A DNA stretch of 64,000 nt from Colias croceus (Eukaryota > Arthropoda > Insecta > Lepidoptera > Pieridae). The position numbers and the translations under genes are program-made. Shown here piece by piece: positions 61,285 to 64,000 of the stretch. Position 1 is the stretch's first letter. Each line of letters begins with the position of its first letter. The stretch spans positions 6,520,001 to 6,584,000 of the forward strand of contig NC_059545.1 in assembly GCF_905220415.1 (NCBI RefSeq), given 5' to 3'. Under the pieces are notes generated by a model. The model was not told the origin of the DNA and made no database searches. It was given only the letters and a program-made list of their open reading frames with translations.

Positions 61285-62644
61285 TTTTACTATTTGTGTA
61301 GTATTGTTTGTGAATATTGTTAATTAAAGTTTATCTTTTAACCTAGTGTTGATAAATAAATCAAACAAACGTAAATGCACTTAACAATTTTGGCCTACAT
61401 TATCATTAAAGCACACAAAATAGAACGTTTAAAAATAAAGATATTTTTAATATAAAACAAAATTAAAAAGACTAAAGAGACATAGAACAACACTTATTCT
61501 CTATTTTTCACTACTTTCGTCCATTTCGGTCAAACTCGAAGCTACTCAAAAGATTTACTTCAACCAATAACCATAGATGTGGATTTTTTTTATGCCACTC
61601 CACTTTGTGCCACAGATAATTTATAACTACATACGTTGCATGTTCTCCTTGATGTTCTCTCATGTTCTTTTGATTATTAATTTACAGCAATGGTAGTTAA
61701 TTAAGGATAATTATTAAACATTTTATAAATGTAGACCGTATACTTCAAAAAGTATTAATCTTGTATTAATAATTATTATACTTACGTAAATATTGTGTTG
61801 AATGATGGAACAGAAAGCCTATTTGCAAACAATTTATATTTATTATTCAATAAAAAAAATGTGTGCGTGTAGTAGTGTACACACATAAGAAGTGAAACTT
61901 CTTTATGACCTTATTTTTCAAAAATAATGTACTTTAAGCAACTTTACAGAAATACGTCGAATCACGCGTGGTAGGGATAATAAAATAGATGGCACGTAAC
62001 GCAAAAATGTCACGCGTAACGAAAAAATGTTACACTCAATTTTTTCCAACCCCGATAAAGAAGATTTCACTTCAAAAATAATATTAAAGAATTATTTTAA
62101 ATTAATACGAAAAACCCTGACAAACCGCCTTTGAAAAATCCACTTAGATTTAACTCGTTACTAAAATATCAAAATTAATTACTTTATTAATTCACCTTTT
62201 AAACTAATTATTTTAAATATACCAATAATTATTTATAAAATGATACTCAAATAATCAACAGACGAAACATTGACCAGTTTCATACTATCTATATTATTCT
62301 GTGGTCATTGATACGTAACTTCTTCTATTTTGTTTATGGCGATACACATCTGTGTTCTGTCATTCTGTGAATTTGAATGTTGAGGTCGTAGTAGATCTGT
62401 GGTTTGATTATATCAGCGGCCATATTTGATATTAAATATTATGACATTTCACATTTAGCTCACAACCAGGCGTTAAATTGTCAACAAAATAACAATTTTT
62501 ATACCTGATCCAACCTGATACTAAATCTTGATTCTTGTACAATATCAAGTAATAATATTTATAGTTGACTATTGTTAACAAGTGTTTTCATTCCATCTGC
62601 CGTGATAATATTCAGCGTCCAGCCTTCTACATAAAAATATAAGA
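61285..62644. promoter_or_regulatory. Divergent promoter region between the CDYL-like gene and LENG1
   Basis: The two genes start back to back about 1.36 kb apart. A dispersed inverted-repeat element sits in the middle (61866-62078). No TATA box or other core element is clear. The short 5' UTRs are presumably at the two ends. Confidence 0.45.
61866..62078. mobile_element. Small inverted-repeat element
   Basis: 'agaagtgaaacttcttt' near the left is mirrored by 'aaagaagatttcacttc' at the right. Related to the element at 41505-41665. Confidence 0.55.
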
Positions 62645-63680
62645 ATGAATATTCTACCAAAGAAACGGTATGTTTATAAATTTTTATTTTATTTTTACAG
62701 TGTAATTTGTTTTATAATGTACAATGTACATACCTATTATGTTTAGTAATAGACAAGACACTAAAAAGTTGTGCTATATTGACCATTTTTACTAATTACC
62801 TACTGATCAAATCATTTGCAGGTGGCATGTGCGGACTAAAGAAAATATTGCCAGAGTCAGACGAGATGAAGCAGAAGCAGCAGAAAAGGAGAGACAAGAA
62901 AAATTAAGGATAGACCAAGCTGACCGTGAATTGCGTCTCAATATTTTGAAGCAAAAAAGCAAACAAAAGTTAGAAAATTTAGAGACTACTTTCCCAGAAA
63001 AACATACATTAGAAACTCTTGAAGGTAATACACATGAACATGTAAACTTGTTTGCTGATATTGAACATTCAGTTTGTACTTCCAATAAGGAACACGATAA
63101 AGAGGTTACAGAGAAGAAAGAAGAGTATGAAAAGAAGATTGGTTACTTAACATATCTTGGACAAGATACCAATGAGGCACTGGGGAAGAAAAATTGGTAT
63201 GAAGTGCTACCTGATTCATCAAGATTTTGTAGACCTGAATATGTAAAAGATACTTATGATAAGTTGGTACTCAAAGATGAAGATGGTAAACCAAAGACAA
63301 AAGATTGTGATGAGAAAGATGGGGAAATTAATTGGAAATCTAAACAATGCCATGATCCAATTAATGCATTTAAAAAATATTGTAAATCAGACAAATCAAA
63401 ACTAATAACTCATACAGAAATAAAAAGCAAAAATAAAGTAGATGTCACTGATTTAAAACCAAAAAAGCACTCAAACAAAAAATCAGACAAAGAAATAAAA
63501 CTTCAGAAACTCAGAGAAGCAAGACTCAAACGAGAACAAGAAGAAAAACAAAAAACTGTTTTATTTTTAACTAAATTAAATGGTAGTCCTACCTTGGAAG
63601 ATAAAGAAAAACCTAAAAAAATAATGCCAAAGTACAATTCTCAATTCAATCCAGAGCTTGCAAGACAAAATTACAGATAA
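62645..63680 (+). CDS. LENG1: LENG1 homologue (leukocyte receptor cluster member 1 family)
   Basis: Two exons, 62645-62667 and 62822-63680, with a GTATGT donor and TTTGCAG acceptor, join within an Arg codon to give 293 aa. The N terminus reads MNILPKKRWHVRTKENIARV followed by RRDEAEAAEKERQEK. This matches the conserved start of LENG1 (human [20 protein letters not shown], 264 aa), which carries the CIR-N type domain found in splicing-linked proteins. The next 250 residues are Lys/Glu-rich, mostly helical or disordered, with KNWYEVLPDSSRF in the middle and LQKLREARLKREQEEKQK near the end, another feature of the family. A nuclear, spliceosome-associated role is inferred from the family. An AATAAA at 63727-63732 is the likely polyadenylation signal. 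The gene is divergent from the CDYL-like gene. Confidence 0.9.
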
Positions 63681-63867
63681 GATTGAAATATGTTTATATG
63701 CCGAGAATCCGGCTTGTCTTCATGTAAATAAACCATCAAAGTATGTCAAAACAAGATATATGTATAAGAAAAACTATTATCGAGTCTCCATTAACACAAT
63801 TTAAACTTAACTGTTTTTCTGCATTTATTTGTTCTAGTTTTGGGAAAAGGCTTTTTCTGGACTGTTG

Positions 63868-64000
63868 ATGAAAACTAATTCCTCATACAGAAATAAAAAG
63901 AAAAAATAAATATATATTACTGACTGATTTAAAACAAATAAAACTTCAGAAACTCTGAGAAGGAAGACTCCAAAGAGAATAAGAAGAAAAATATTTTTAA
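63868..64000 (+). pseudogene. Decayed partial duplicate of the LENG1 last exon
   Basis: From 'aaaactaattcctcatacag' the sequence parallels LENG1 coding text at about 63399-63560, including 'acagaaataaaaag', 'actgatttaaaac' and 'ataaaacttcagaaactc', then 'gaagactccaaagagaa'. Deletions and stop codons break the frame. It runs off the window end, so its full extent is unknown. Confidence 0.75.

Overview
The window looks like nuclear DNA from an insect, most likely a moth or butterfly. It is AT-rich and gene-poor, and its protein-coding genes are split by spliceosomal introns. Many short retroposon tails carry the 'ggcttcgcccg' core common in lepidopteran genomes. The recognisable proteins (XPB/ERCC3 helicase, CTF8, LENG1, a CDYL-like protein) are ordinary animal nuclear genes. 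Gene models were built by hand from ORFs, splice dinucleotides, phase matching and remembered family sequences. No database search was possible.

Layout. Positions 1-14 kb are mostly non-coding and repeat-rich: a composite tandem repeat near 0.24-1.56 kb, a decayed jockey/CR1-like reverse transcriptase at 9.2-9.9 kb, retroposon tails and one THAP-finger relic. From 14 to 30 kb, four phase-compatible + strand exons (14039-14157, 17970-18070, 28732-28912, 29445-29729) seem to form the 3' part of one gene. It encodes a membrane-spanning segment and a coiled-coil, Gly/Pro-rich tail, and I do not recognise it. Its 10.7-kb intron holds two very large inverted repeats (19.0-21.1 kb and 22.9-26.1 kb) whose arms are tandem arrays. 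A third fold-back element of the same architecture lies at 36.7-39.3 kb.

From 40.2 to 49.0 kb is a complete 14-exon XPB/ERCC3 gene (775 aa), the TFIIH helicase/translocase. The 3' part of its exon 10, including the 5' splice site, is repeated 19 times as identical 114-bp units (44614-46779). Downstream come the CTF8 gene (about 50.3-50.7 kb), then a - strand CDYL-like gene (52886-61284, five exons, 987 aa). A + strand cysteine-rich secreted-protein gene (54156-55664) is nested in that gene's last intron. A LENG1 homologue (62645-63680) is divergent from the CDYL-like gene and is followed by a decayed partial copy of its own last exon at the window edge.

The genes do not form one pathway, although XPB (transcription/repair), CTF8 (replication/cohesion), the CDYL-like protein (putative chromatin corepressor) and LENG1 (putative splicing factor) are all expected in the nucleus. 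The most unusual content is structural: the exon-plus-donor array inside XPB, and three fold-back elements built from tandem repeats. Units of two of these carry YY1/Pho-like motifs, and units of one also carry CGATA motifs.
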